Shown piece by piece: positions 55,430-62,817 of a stretch of 64,000 nucleotides of DNA. The DNA is from Hyphomonas sp. (GTDB taxonomy: Bacteria > Pseudomonadota > Alphaproteobacteria > Caulobacterales > Hyphomonadaceae): positions 18,322 through 82,321 of the forward strand of contig NZ_PNMA01000018.1 of assembly GCF_013823385.1 (NCBI RefSeq), given 5' to 3'. A program made the translations under genes and the position numbers. The notes below the pieces were generated by a model, which saw only the letters and a list, made by a program, of their open reading frames with translations, made no database searches and was not told the DNA's origin. Position 1 is the stretch's first letter. Each line of letters starts with the position of its first letter.

Positions 55430-57310
55430 ATGCAAGCCTTAAGCGGACGCAGAACAGTGCGCCTTTTGCCGGCGGGGCTTTGCGCAGCCCTTTTCATCGC
55501 CGTGCTTCCGGTTGCCTGCACCCCGCGCGCAGACCCCGAGGGCACCCCGCGGCGCGTCGCTCGGGAGATTGAGCGAACCCTCACCACCGTTGCCCAGAAT
55601 GAAGTGACCCGGGATCCCGAACTGGCCACACGGCTGGGCTTGCCGGAAGCGGATGCGGGCTATGCCTATAACCGGTTCCTGACCGACCGGTCGCAGGCGG
55701 CCTATGAGCGCGCGCGCCTCTCGCGCCTGGAAACACGTGACCTTCTGGTGCGCATCACGCGCCCGGCGCGCGGCAGCGCCCTTGCCCGCCATCTCGACAC
55801 GCTGATTGCAGCTCACGAAACTGCTGAAACCCTGTTCATGGCCGGTCATGGCGCCTCTGCGCTGGGCGCGTCCTACCCCTATGTGGCTGACCATACGCGC
55901 GGCGCCTATCTGGATGTGCCCGACCTTCTGACGCGCTTCCATCCCCTGCGCACACCGGCAGACGCGCGCGCCTATGCAGACCGGATGGCCCAGTTTGCCG
56001 ATGCCATCGAGGACGACCGGCGGCGCCTGGAATCTGATACCCGCGCCGGAACGGTGCCCCCTGCCCCCATCCTGCGCCGGATGTACGCGCTGGCGGCTGC
56101 TGCGGCGGCGGTGCCGCCCGAGACCAGCCCGGCCGTGGTGAACTTCGAAAACCTGCTGCCCGGCATCGCCGAGCTGACACCGGCAGAGCGCGAACAGCTG
56201 CGGGCGGATGTGCGCCGGATTGCCGCCGGGAATGTGCGCCCCGCCTACGCCGCCTTTGCCGCAAGCCTCAGCACGCTGGCCAATACCGCCCCGGAATTGC
56301 CCGGTGTCTGGCAGCTTCCCGACGGCGCGGCCTACTACGCCGCCGCCCTCAAGGCCTATACCGGCGACGACGCCTCGGCCGCTGGCCTGCATGAGCGTGG
56401 CAAGCGGGAAGTCGACGCGCTGCTGGCAGAAACAAACCGCGCCCTGGTTGCCCTCGGCCTTGAAGACGGCAGCGTGGGCGAGCGTCTGGCTTTCCTCGCC
56501 GCCCAGCCCGGCCAGATTTATCCGGATACAGAAGAAGGCCACGCGGCCCTGATCGGCCGCATTCTGGCCCATGCGGACCGGGCCGAAGCCGCCCTGCCCG
56601 GCCAGTTTGACATCACCCCCGCGGAAAAGGCGGGCCTGCGTGCCGTGCCGCCGGAATTTGCAGGTTTCCTGCCAGCGGCGGCGTATCTTCCCCGCGCGCT
56701 CAGCGATACCCGCCCGGCGCGGGTGGAGATCAATGCCCGGCGCCTGGCAGACTGGCCGGATTACTCTCTGGCAGTGCTGGCCTTTCATCAGCTTGTGCCC
56801 GGCCACCATCTGCAAAGCAGCGCAGCCCGCCAGGCTGATCTGCCACTGGCGCGCCAGATGGTCTGGAATGTGGCCTATGGCGAAGGCTGGGCCTCCTATG
56901 CCGAAACCCTTGCCGATGAGCTGGGTCTTTATTCGGAAGATCCGCTTAGCCGCATCGGCTATCTGCAATCCATGCTGTTGCGCGCTGCAGGGCTGGTCGC
57001 CGATACCGGCATCCATAGTGAACGCTGGAGCCGCGATCAGGCGATTGCCTATCTGGCAGAGACCACCGGCCTCAGCCTCGAAAAGAGCGCTGACGAGGTG
57101 GACCGCTATACGGTGCGGCCGGGTTATGCCGCAGCTTACTGGATTGGCCGCGAACGCATCCTCGATCTGCGGGAACGCGCCATCCGCGTTCTGGGCCCGA
57201 AATTCGACCCGAAGGAATTTCACCGGGTCATCCTGATGGGCGGGCCGCGCCCGCTCGGCATGGTCGAGGAAGACGTCACCCGCTGGTACACCGCGCAGGT
57301 TCAGAACTGA
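55430..57310 (+). CDS. DUF885 family putative metallopeptidase lipoprotein
   Basis: The 626-residue protein has an N-terminal signal sequence with lipobox-like VAC (Cys 30) and a helical peptidase fold of the DUF885 family. Members normally have an HExxPGHH-type metal motif; here it reads FHQLVPGHHLQ with Gln 454 in place of Glu, then YGEGWASYAE. Substitution of the catalytic Glu would be expected to weaken or abolish normal hydrolysis, so either another residue serves or the protein has a non-catalytic role. It is expected at the periplasmic face. No operon partners. Confidence 0.7.
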   Translation: MQALSGRRTVRLLPAGLCAALFIAVLPVACTPRADPEGTPRRVAREIERTLTTVAQNEVTRDPELATRLGLPEADAGYAYNRFLTDRSQAAYERARLSRLETRDLLVRITRPARGSALARHLDTLIAAHETAETLFMAGHGASALGASYPYVADHTRGAYLDVPDLLTRFHPLRTPADARAYADRMAQFADAIEDDRRRLESDTRAGTVPPAPILRRMYALAAAAAAVPPETSPAVVNFENLLPGIAELTPAEREQLRADVRRIAAGNVRPAYAAFAASLSTLANTAPELPGVWQLPDGAAYYAAALKAYTGDDASAAGLHERGKREVDALLAETNRALVALGLEDGSVGERLAFLAAQPGQIYPDTEEGHAALIGRILAHADRAEAALPGQFDITPAEKAGLRAVPPEFAGFLPAAAYLPRALSDTRPARVEINARRLADWPDYSLAVLAFHQLVPGHHLQSSAARQADLPLARQMVWNVAYGEGWASYAETLADELGLYSEDPLSRIGYLQSMLLRAAGLVADTGIHSERWSRDQAIAYLAETTGLSLEKSADEVDRYTVRPGYAAAYWIGRERILDLRERAIRVLGPKFDPKEFHRVILMGGPRPLGMVEEDVTRWYTAQVQN

Positions 57311-57349
57311 GCCCTGCCCCCGCGCGGCGCCACCACCAAGGAAACCCTC

Positions 57350-57688
57350 TCAGGCCGCCAGCCGCACCGGCGCCTGTTGCGACCGGCAGACGGGCATGAA
57401 CCCGGCCTCCAGATCGGCCACCATCGCCGCGCGCTGGCCGCCATCAAACTCCAGCGCCAGGAACACGGCGTTGGCGCCGTAACGCTCCGCCTCTGCCAGC
57501 GCCCAGATCGGCTGGATGTCATGCGGGCGGCCGGACAGCTCCATCACCCGGTAAACGCGCCAGCCGCAGGCATCCTGGGCTGCAAAGATCACCACACCGG
57601 CACTGCGCGCCCACGGGGCGTCTGCCGCCGTACGCTGGAATTTCCACGCCTTGCCTGACTTGCCGCGAAAGCTGACTTGACCAAACAT
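57350..57688 (-). CDS. Conserved-looking small protein behind LexA boxes (predicted SOS gene)
   Basis: The 112-residue soluble protein shows alternating strands and helices with several tryptophans (WKFQRTAADAPWARS, VVIFAAQDACGWRVYRV) and a C-terminal ALEFDGGQRAAMVADLEAGF. I do not recognise the family. It has a credible ribosome-binding site (GGAGCAAG) that lies inside the first LexA-type box. Its regulation by LexA is predicted from at least two, possibly three, GTTC-N7-GTTC sites directly upstream. Function in DNA damage is unknown. Confidence 0.6.
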   Translation of the reverse strand: MFGQVSFRGKSGKAWKFQRTAADAPWARSAGVVIFAAQDACGWRVYRVMELSGRPHDIQPIWALAEAERYGANAVFLALEFDGGQRAAMVADLEAGFMPVCRSQQAPVRLAA

Positions 57689-57739
57689 GTTCTTGCTCCG
57701 TTCCTTGTGGAATGTTCTTATGATGTTCCAGTTTGGTTC
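57689..57739 (-). promoter_or_regulatory. Iterated LexA-type boxes
   Basis: GTTC occurs at 57689, 57700, 57714, 57725 and 57736. Pairs 57689/57700, 57714/57725 and 57725/57736 are separated by exactly seven bases, giving GTTC-N7-GTTC, the alphaproteobacterial LexA consensus. The first box abuts the start codon. Overlap of the last two sites and the 11-base periodicity suggest cooperative binding. Confidence 0.75.
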
Positions 57740-57833
57740 GCAAGAAGTTTTTGGTAAACAAAGGGTTAAACGGCAAACGCGCCGTTAACGCTCCGCTGTG
57801 GACAGGGGTGTGGATATGGCTGTGGAAAAACGG

Positions 57834-58169
57834 TCAGCGCACGATGGTGAAGCGGCGCGATTCGAACACTTTCAGCACCTGCCGCAGATCGCGCCCCCGG
57901 CGCAGCACCTGCCCGGCTGATCCATACACCGCATACTGGCCCTGACGATTGGCCAGCGCAGGTTCCTTTTCGATTCGCCAGGTGGGGCTTTCGGCATGGC
58001 GGCGGAAGATCGCGAAGGTCGCCACATCCTCCTCCATGCCGATGGCATAGTCGCGCGCCTCGCCCGCGATCACCAGCCGGCCATAGACATCGAGAATGGG
58101 TTGCATCTCTGCCTTCTGGAAGGCAACGACCGGTTCCGGTGCAGGTTTCCTGTGGAAAGAATCCGTCAT
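57834..58169 (-). CDS. DUF2794 family protein
   Basis: The 111-residue protein has the DUF2794 pattern: VAFQKAEMQPILDVYGRLVIAGEARDYAIG, FAIFRRHAESPTWRIEKEPALANRQGQY and GRDLRQVLKVFES (read in the sequence). The family is typical of alphaproteobacteria and has no known function. It is separated from coq9 by a structured 268-base gap. The minus strand upstream of the ATG has no strong ribosome-binding site. Confidence 0.75.
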   Translation of the reverse strand: MTDSFHRKPAPEPVVAFQKAEMQPILDVYGRLVIAGEARDYAIGMEEDVATFAIFRRHAESPTWRIEKEPALANRQGQYAVYGSAGQVLRRGRDLRQVLKVFESRRFTIVR

Positions 58170-58437
58170 CTCGGTTACAGTTTCGTCACAGGTTTCCGTT
58201 CGCGTCCAGCCCCTTGTAGAGCTAACGCATAATTAATCCCGCAGACTCGGTTTCACCGCAATTCGGCCTTGCCCCCGCCGCATCGCGCAGCCATCTTATG
58301 GGTGTCGGACGGAGGACTTCAGCAAGCGCCCCGGACCCATCAGCCCCCCCAGCCCCCTGGGGTGTTTGTAGCGCCACCGTCCGACAACCCAACCCCCTGA
58401 AAATTCAGAGAATTTCGGCGCGCTGCACGCGTCGCGT
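58170..58437 (-). other. Structured intergenic region between coq9 and the DUF2794 gene
   Basis: GTCGGACGG (58304-58312) and CCGTCCGAC (58377-58385) are exact complements over nine bases and could close an 82-base structure. Inside it, CCCCAG and CTGGGG (58347-58362) form a further hairpin. CTGAA/TTCAG pairs lie just outside. This fits a small RNA, long terminator or leader. I could not match it to SRP RNA, 6S RNA or another known family by its conserved elements. Confidence 0.45.
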
Positions 58438-59055
58438 TCAATGCTGCTTCTGCGGCATCCGGTCGAGAATCGGTTTCACGAATCGCGCCGCCGTTCGTCC
58501 GACCCCGGATGCATGCGCCAGACGCCGTGCGACAAAGGACTCAAGGTCTTCCGGGGACGGATTATCGGCCCAGTGCAGCACGATTGCCGGGATCACGCTC
58601 GCCAGCAGGCCGCGCTTGGAATAGCGGTTATAGTCTTCAGAGGTGTCGCCCGCTGCGGTCCATATCATATCGGCCACTTTCCAGCTGCGCTGCAGCGCCG
58701 GCCCCGCGCCCCAGGGCAGGAAGCCGCGGGCCGCCGCCCGGCGCACCGCTTCCCGGTGGGGCTCCAACTCGGCCAACCAGGCGAGCACACCGCGCTTCAC
58801 CTTGTCAGGCACCCGCAGGCCGGTCATGTCCTCCCCTGCCAGCGCGTCCCGCGCGCGGGCTTCGGCATCGTCAAAAAAGCCCTCGATCAGGTCGATGACA
58901 CCCCGCGGAGCGGCCAGGGCCTGCTCGCCCGGCGTCAGGCCCGCCTTGACGGCGGCAGCCGCCGCCGCCGCCTCACTCCAGCCCTCAAAAACGACCTCTG
59001 GAAGCAGGGCCTCCAGCCAGCGGCGGCGAAGCAGTGCAGAAGGTGGCGTCGTCAT
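58438..59055 (-). CDS. COQ9 family ubiquinone biosynthesis protein
   Basis: The 205-residue protein has the COQ9 C-terminal domain: RWLEALLPEVVFEGWSEAA at the N-terminus, then a helical core with WKVADMIWTAAGDTSEDYNRYSKRGLLASVI near the lipid-binding helices. COQ9 presents the quinone precursor to COQ7-type hydroxylases. It lies divergent from rpsU, a neighbourhood seen in alphaproteobacteria. The start ATG is at 59055. Confidence 0.85.
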   Translation of the reverse strand: MTTPPSALLRRRWLEALLPEVVFEGWSEAAAAAAAVKAGLTPGEQALAAPRGVIDLIEGFFDDAEARARDALAGEDMTGLRVPDKVKRGVLAWLAELEPHREAVRRAAARGFLPWGAGPALQRSWKVADMIWTAAGDTSEDYNRYSKRGLLASVIPAIVLHWADNPSPEDLESFVARRLAHASGVGRTAARFVKPILDRMPQKQH

Positions 59056-59190
59056 GTGTCGATTCCCGGCGCAAGGGGCTTGGCGAAAGCTGTTTCACCG
59101 TGATATAGGCCGCGCTTCTTAGGCTGTCAGGCCCGTAATTAACGAATTCCAGGGTGCCTGGCGCCCGAAAGAACCCGATGGAGAAGTCCC

Positions 59191-59400
59191 ATAGTACAGA
59201 TCGTCGTCCGCGATAACAACGTTGAGCAAGCCCTCCGCGCGCTGAAAAAGAAGATGCAGCGCGAAGGCCTGTTCCGGGAAATGAAGGCCCGTCAGCACTT
59301 CGAGAAGCCTTCCGAGAAGAAAGCCCGCCAGCGCGCTGAAGCCGTGCGCCGTGCCCGCAAACTTGCTCGCAAGCGCGCCCAGCGCGAAGGCATCGTGTAG
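59191..59400 (+). CDS. rpsU: 30S ribosomal protein S21 (apparent AUA start codon)
   Basis: The 69-residue reading is a clear S21: [20 protein letters not shown], then [20 protein letters not shown] and a basic tail to AQREGIV. S21 sits at the mRNA exit region of the 30S subunit. No ATG, GTG or TTG is in frame where the family begins. The codon at the expected initiation site (MVQI in homologues) is ATA, placed seven bases after GGAG in GGAGAAG. The ATG at 59178 is out of frame and would reach a stop after twelve codons. The gene is followed by a strong terminator. It was not called by start-codon-based gene finding. Confidence 0.88.
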   Translation: MVQIVVRDNNVEQALRALKKKMQREGLFREMKARQHFEKPSEKKARQRAEAVRRARKLARKRAQREGIV

Positions 59401-59435
59401 GCTGATCGCTTCGCAGCGTATCGCTGAACCACACG

Positions 59436-59469
59436 AAAAACCCCGCCAGAGATTTCTGGCGGGGTTTTT
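59436..59469 (+). terminator. rpsU terminator
   Basis: CCCCGCCAGA and TCTGGCGGGG form a ten-base stem around GATT, with five A on one side and five T on the other. A near copy ends the next gene (60284-60320). Confidence 0.93.
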
Positions 59470-59619
59470 GTTTGCCCGCAGCTGCCTCTTTTCCGGGCAT
59501 GGCGCCGACCCTGACCGCTGTTACGGCCTGATTTGACTCTGATTTTCACGCCCGATGGAACCCATTGCCGCCTTGCTCGTTCAGAACCGCAGAGCTTACG
59601 GAAAAGTCAGGTTCCTCCC

Positions 59620-60258
59620 ATGCCGCGCACCAGCCTGTACGAATATCGCGCCTGGCCCTCTGAAGGGTTGCCGCACATCGAAGCGCTTCATCATCTGTTT
59701 GGCCTTGGCGTCGCCGAGATCCGGACAGACACCTACCTGTTCTCCCCTGCCCGCCCGAACTGGCTGATCGTGTTGCACGGTGTTGCAGCAGTGGAGATCC
59801 TCGAGAAAACCGGCGAAGATGGCCTGCTCACGGGCTGGAAGGTCATTGCCCGGTCCGAATTCCCCCTGCGCCGCGGCATTGTGCGCCATCTGCAGGAAGC
59901 GTTTCCGGCCGCCGATCTCTCCCACCGCATCCTGGTGCCCGGCGATCTCATCTCCTGGCTCGATGCAGGCACGCAGATGTTCACCGCCCACAAGCGCACC
60001 GTGCAGTTTCAGCGCGAAGGCTGCGTGGCAGAATTCTCGCAGGTTGAAGCCGGTGACCGGCGCGCCGAAACCTTCTCCCTTATCTCCAAGCGCGCAGACA
60101 CGGTGATCGAAGCGCTCGACTGCCTGCCCGCCCCGCGCTTGGAGAACGTTGATTACGGCTCCTGGCTGCAAGGCCGGCCCTGGAACGCGCAGATCATCGA
60201 ACCGGCCGCCAGATCCTACCGCCCGATGCCCGTTCTCGGCGCCGCAAGGGTCGCCTGA
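59620..60258 (+). CDS. Hypothetical protein, conserved-looking
   Basis: The 212-residue protein is soluble, with strand-rich segments (NWLIVLHGVAAVEIL) and helices (LRRGIVRHLQEAF). I do not recognise a family or catalytic motif. The ATG at 59620 was preferred; the open frame continues 87 bases upstream without a good ribosome-binding site. It is a single-gene unit between two almost identical terminators. Confidence 0.6.
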   Translation: MPRTSLYEYRAWPSEGLPHIEALHHLFGLGVAEIRTDTYLFSPARPNWLIVLHGVAAVEILEKTGEDGLLTGWKVIARSEFPLRRGIVRHLQEAFPAADLSHRILVPGDLISWLDAGTQMFTAHKRTVQFQREGCVAEFSQVEAGDRRAETFSLISKRADTVIEALDCLPAPRLENVDYGSWLQGRPWNAQIIEPAARSYRPMPVLGAARVA

Positions 60259-60283
60259 AGACAGGCCTGGTCCAGACCCAAGC

Positions 60284-60320
60284 AAACCCCGCCAGAGTCT
60301 CTGGTGGGGTTTCGTTTTTT
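60284..60320 (+). terminator. Terminator after the hypothetical gene at 59.6 kb
   Basis: AAACCCCGCCAGAG pairs with CTCTGGTGGGGTTT (one G-T pair), followed by CG and six T. The stem resembles the rpsU terminator in sequence. Confidence 0.85.
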
Positions 60321-60388
60321 GGGCGGCTGTCGCCAGCGCAAAATCGATCCTTCACCCCTCATGGCGTTTTGTCTCTTGTCATGATCCA

Positions 60389-60412
60389 ATAATTCATGCA
60401 TCCATGAATTAT
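60389..60412. promoter_or_regulatory. ArsR operator overlapping the arsR start codon
   Basis: ATAATTCATG and CATGAATTAT form a perfect 10-base inverted repeat with a CATC spacer. The right arm includes the ATG start at 60411, so binding would cover the translation start and the promoter. ArsR-family repressors bind AT-rich inverted repeats of this size, usually in front of their own gene. Confidence 0.7.
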
Positions 60413-60737
60413 GAAACAGTTTGATGCGGTAAAAATGTTATCGGCCATAGCCCATGAGGGGCGGCTCACGCTCATACGAAGCCTCATTCAAGCGGGGCCG
60501 GAGGGCATACAGGCAGGAGATCTCGCGCGGATCGCGAAGGTGGGCGCAACCACTGCGTCGGCTCAATTGCTGGTCCTGACGAATGCAGGTCTCGCCAAAT
60601 CGGAGCGCCGGGGGCGGCAGGTGGTGTATTCGGCCTGCTATGACCGCATCCGCGACCTGATGCAGTTCCTGATGCTGGATTGTTGTGCCAAGCGGCCTGA
60701 TATCTGCCTGCCGGTTGCCGAGGCGGTCAGTGCATGA
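60411..60737 (+). CDS. ArsR family transcriptional regulator, As(III)/Sb(III)-type
   Basis: The 108-residue winged-helix protein has the ArsR fold: AIAHEGRLTLIRSLIQ, recognition region VGATTASAQLLVLTNAGLAKSE and the beta wing RRGRQVVYSA. The C-terminal LDCCAKRPDICLP places Cys 91, 92 and 99 like the As(III) site of AfArsR (Cys 95, 96, 102), unlike the ELCVCDL helix of the classical ArsR. It should bind the palindrome at 60389-60412 and be released by arsenite or antimonite. It overlaps the following gene by four bases. No arsenic efflux or reductase gene is in the window. Confidence 0.85.
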   Translation: MKQFDAVKMLSAIAHEGRLTLIRSLIQAGPEGIQAGDLARIAKVGATTASAQLLVLTNAGLAKSERRGRQVVYSACYDRIRDLMQFLMLDCCAKRPDICLPVAEAVSA

Positions 60738-62014
60738 GGCCGGTGATCGACTTGTCCAGGGCCGGCAAATCGGACGTGGCGGCGTTCAACGCGTCCTGTT
60801 TCTGTCTGCCGCTGAACCGTCCGGCGCTGGACGCGGCAATCATTGCCGATACCGCCATCCCGGACATGGCCACGCTTCTGATGGGCCGGCCCAACCTTTT
60901 CGCCGGAACCGGTGTTTTCCTTGCCCGGGAAGACCTGAACGCGATGCTGGACCAGGTCCATGCCATCGAAGCGGCGGCCGAGCTTCTAGCCTTCCAATGT
61001 GCCGCCTTGTCGCGGGCCGATTGCGCGGTCGCCAATCTCCAGCCCGCAACCCGCGGCGCCTTCATGGGCTATGACTTCCATATCACGCCGGACGGTCCGC
61101 GCCTGATCGAGATCAATACCAATGCGGGCGGCGCCTTTCTTGTTCGCGCCCTGGGCGAGGCCGTCGCCCGCAGCGGCGCGCCCGGCTTCGTTCCGTTCGC
61201 ACCCGGACGGTTTGAAGACCGCATATACGAGATGATGCTGTCTGAATGGCGCAGGGCGGGCCGTTCCGGTTCGCCGAGAACCCTCGCCATCGTCGACGAA
61301 GCACCGGCGGATCAATACCTCTATCCCGACATGCTGCTTGGCCAGGCCACGCTCAACCGCGCCGGCATCGAGACGATCATCATCGACGCCGGCGGCCTCA
61401 GCCTCAGCTCCAAAGGGCTGATGGCAGACGGACGCATTGTCGACATGGTGTATAACCGGCTGACGGATTTCGCCCTGGCGGCGCCGGTCTCTGAAACCCT
61501 GCGGGCGGCGTTCCTGCGCGATCAGGTGGTCGTCACGCCTGCGCCGCGCCATCACGCCCTTTTCGCCGACAAGCGCAACCTGGCATTCCTCTCAAACAAT
61601 GCGCAGGTCAGGGCCTGGGGCCTGGCGCCCCACCATGCAGACACGCTCGCGCAGCTGCCGGAAACGGTGATCGTCACGGCCGGGAACGCAGACCTTCTCT
61701 GGGCGGAACGCAAGCGCTATTTCTTCAAGCCTGCCGGAGGCTTCGGAGGCTGCGCTGCGTATCGGGGCGACAAGCTCACACGCCGGGTCTGGAACGACAT
61801 ACTCGGCGCCCGATACATCGCCCAGTCCTTCGTCCCCCCGCCCGTGCGCCAGGTCAGCACGGATGCCGGCCCCGCCCAGCTGAAATTCGACATTCGCGTC
61901 TACACCTATGCCGGCGATCCGCTGCTGCTCGCCGCCCGCGCCTATCAGGGTCAGACGACGAATTTCCGCACACCGGGCGGCGGTTTCGCGCCGGTGGTGG
62001 TGACCGATGTCTGA
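60734..62014 (+). CDS. ATP-grasp-like ligase in the ArsR operon
   Basis: The 426-residue soluble protein has motifs of the ATP-grasp superfamily: GYDFHITPDGPRLIEINTN (near residue 115) with the acidic metal-binding residues, MVYNRLTDF, a DKRNLAFLSN segment and the ATP-binding loop FFKPAGGFGG (Lys 332). The order recalls glutathionylspermidine-synthase-type enzymes, but the family is not certain. It would join an amine to a carboxylate using ATP. The ATGA overlap with arsR and the shared operator predict induction by metalloids. The substrate is unknown, and a thiol conjugate is only a hypothesis. Confidence 0.65.
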   Translation: MRPVIDLSRAGKSDVAAFNASCFCLPLNRPALDAAIIADTAIPDMATLLMGRPNLFAGTGVFLAREDLNAMLDQVHAIEAAAELLAFQCAALSRADCAVANLQPATRGAFMGYDFHITPDGPRLIEINTNAGGAFLVRALGEAVARSGAPGFVPFAPGRFEDRIYEMMLSEWRRAGRSGSPRTLAIVDEAPADQYLYPDMLLGQATLNRAGIETIIIDAGGLSLSSKGLMADGRIVDMVYNRLTDFALAAPVSETLRAAFLRDQVVVTPAPRHHALFADKRNLAFLSNNAQVRAWGLAPHHADTLAQLPETVIVTAGNADLLWAERKRYFFKPAGGFGGCAAYRGDKLTRRVWNDILGARYIAQSFVPPPVRQVSTDAGPAQLKFDIRVYTYAGDPLLLAARAYQGQTTNFRTPGGGFAPVVVTDV

Positions 62015-62140
62015 CGCATCCCCCAGCGCGCTCCAAAAGGCCTGTCCGAAAAGTATTCAGTACACATACATATCTTTCGTGGGTGCAGGCGGCGGGAGGG
62101 TTGCCGCGCTTCAGTCCAGATACCCCAAGGAGACATTGGC

Positions 62141-62764
62141 ATGATCACGCTTTATGGCGGCCCCACCACGAATACCCGCAAGGTGACCATCGCGCTGTCG
62201 GAGCTCGGGCTCGACTGGACCCTGCGCGAAGTCAGTCTCGCCCGCAAAGAGCAGCATGAGCCGTGGTTCCTGTCGCTGGCGCCGAACAACAAGATCCCGG
62301 TGATCGAAGACAGCAAGACAGGCCTCAAAATATGGGAATCCGGCGCAATCCTGACCTATCTGGCAGAACAGTATGACGCCCACGGAACACTTCTCGCCAA
62401 ATCCGGCAAGGCACGATACGAAGCCTTGCAGGGCGCCTTCTTCCAGGCGGCTCATATCGGCCCAAACCTTGGCAGGCTGAACGATCAGCTTACGGCCAGC
62501 GAAGCTGACAAAATCCCGCGGATGCAGGCGCTGTTCTACGAGGAAGCCGTGCGCCTGACGCGCGTGCTGGACCGTATGCTCGCTGACGGCCGGCCATTTC
62601 TGGCAGGCGATTACTCCATCGCCGACATCATGCACTATCCCTGGCTCAAGGCGGGTCTCGACCTGGGCTTTCCGGCGCTGACCGAAAAGCCGGGCCTTAA
62701 AGAATGGCTGGGCCGAATTGGCGAAAGACCCGCTGTGGCCAAAGGCATGGCGGCCTTGACCTGA
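62141..62764 (+). CDS. Glutathione S-transferase family protein
   Basis: The 207-residue protein has the thioredoxin-like N-terminal domain (ITLYGGPTTNTRKVTIALSE, with a Thr/Asn at the active position; NNKIPVIED; WESGAILTYLAE) and a helical C-terminal domain with FLAGDYSIADIMHYPWLK. It resembles the Nu-class (YfcG/YghU-like) GSTs that use glutathione or its disulfide. It lies 126 bases after the ATP-grasp gene on the same strand and may form part of the same stress response. A GGAGAC ribosome-binding site precedes the ATG. Confidence 0.85.
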   Translation: MITLYGGPTTNTRKVTIALSELGLDWTLREVSLARKEQHEPWFLSLAPNNKIPVIEDSKTGLKIWESGAILTYLAEQYDAHGTLLAKSGKARYEALQGAFFQAAHIGPNLGRLNDQLTASEADKIPRMQALFYEEAVRLTRVLDRMLADGRPFLAGDYSIADIMHYPWLKAGLDLGFPALTEKPGLKEWLGRIGERPAVAKGMAALT

Positions 62765-62817
62765 AACGCTCCGGAAGCCGGCGTTCGGAGGAAGACCGGT
62801 GCCGGCCTCCCAGGCCC

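Noticed and set aside
55439..57223. A 594-codon minus-strand open frame
   Set aside because: Shadow of the DUF885 gene, which has a signal peptide and a family motif on the plus strand.
59178..59216. ATG at 59178 as the rpsU start
   Set aside because: Out of frame with S21 and closed by a stop after twelve codons; it overlaps the Shine-Dalgarno region instead.
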